Shown here: piece after piece, positions 6,280-6,478 of the stretch | Numbering within the stretch: the first letter of the stretch is position 1 | Layout: each line of letters begins with the position of its first letter | Origin: Flavobacterium sp. | GTDB lineage: Bacteria > Bacteroidota > Bacteroidia > Flavobacteriales > Flavobacteriaceae | Direction of reading: 5' to 3' | Assembly: GCA_005792865.1 (NCBI GenBank) | Contig: SXQR01000227.1 | Location: 1 to 6,478 of the forward strand | DNA: 6,478 nucleotides | Position numbers and translations under genes: made by a program | Notes under the pieces: model-generated | Told to the model about the DNA's origin: nothing | Seen by the model: only the letters and a program-made list of their open reading frames with translations | Databases searched by the model: none

Positions 6280-6478
6280 ATGGTAAAGACAAAAATGGCA
6301 GCGTTGCTGCTGATGCTGGCCTGCTTCACGATCCAGGCGCAGCAAAAGATTACCGTCGATGAGATTTTCACCGGCGCCTTCCGCACAAAGGGAATGGATG
6401 AGCTCCATTCAATGAAGAACACCAACCAGTACACCGTCCTCAATTATGACAGGGCCTCGCGCTCAAGCAGCATCGACC
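6280..6478 (+). CDS. S9-family peptidase, DPP IV-like, N-terminal part (3' truncated by window)
   Basis: Sixty-six complete codons are visible before the window ends. A basic start (MVKTK) and a hydrophobic core (about residues 6-18) form a signal peptide, with likely cleavage after IQA at residue 20. Cys15 (MLAC) is a poor lipobox, so lipoprotein processing is less likely. The mature start, QQKITVDEIFTGAFRTKGMD, followed by ELHSMKNTNQYTVLNYDR, is the characteristic opening of Bacteroidetes dipeptidyl peptidase IV-type enzymes, where the N-terminal beta-propeller begins. Such enzymes release X-Pro or X-Ala dipeptides in the periplasm. The catalytic alpha/beta-hydrolase domain lies beyond the window, so activity cannot be judged. 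A second in-frame ATG at 6295 would still give a signal peptide and is a possible alternative start. The leader (CACAAAAA) has no Shine-Dalgarno. Confidence 0.8.
   Translation, partial: MVKTKMAALLLMLACFTIQAQQKITVDEIFTGAFRTKGMDELHSMKNTNQYTVLNYDRASRSSSID

Overview
The window looks like a chromosomal housekeeping segment from a member of Bacteroidetes, most likely Flavobacteriaceae and close to Flavobacterium. The gene set points that way: LptC, a membrane-anchored SurA/PpiD-type foldase, a GYDIA-type GHMP kinase, a class II HMG-CoA reductase, a PA0069-type radical SAM protein and a DPP IV-like S9 peptidase. No start codon has a good Shine-Dalgarno sequence, and A-rich leaders and TAnnTTTG-like -7 elements are present, as is usual in this phylum. 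Base composition of the genes is near half G+C by eye, which is high for Flavobacterium, while the gaps are AT-rich.

Layout, left to right. Bases 1-185 (+) are the C-terminal 60 codons of LptC, which overlap by ATGA with a 66-residue two-helix membrane protein (182-382, +). After a 90-base gap comes the 698-residue parvulin foldase (473-2569, +). It ends at a strong symmetric terminator (2584-2625) shared with the convergent minus-strand genes. Those are a GHMP kinase (2658-3563) and, upstream of it, class II HMG-CoA reductase (3685-4992). They are separated by 121 bases that hold a perfect 35-base palindrome (3618-3652). The reductase is divergent from a PA0069-family radical SAM gene (5079-6158, +) across an 86-base promoter region. 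The window ends in the first 66 codons of an S9/DPP IV peptidase with a signal peptide (6280-6478, +).

Two themes dominate. The left part is envelope biogenesis: LPS transport (LptC), a small membrane protein, and a foldase for exported proteins. The minus-strand pair is isoprenoid precursor synthesis by the mevalonate route: HMG-CoA reductase makes mevalonate, and a GHMP kinase of unproven substrate lies downstream. The radical SAM gene and the peptidase appear to be independent units.

I see no mobile-element gene, CRISPR array, RNA gene or phage gene, and no clearly new multi-gene system. The least explained items are the perfect palindrome between the two mevalonate genes, the true substrate of the GYDIA kinase, the unknown role of the PA0069 radical SAM protein, and the small membrane protein coupled to lptC.
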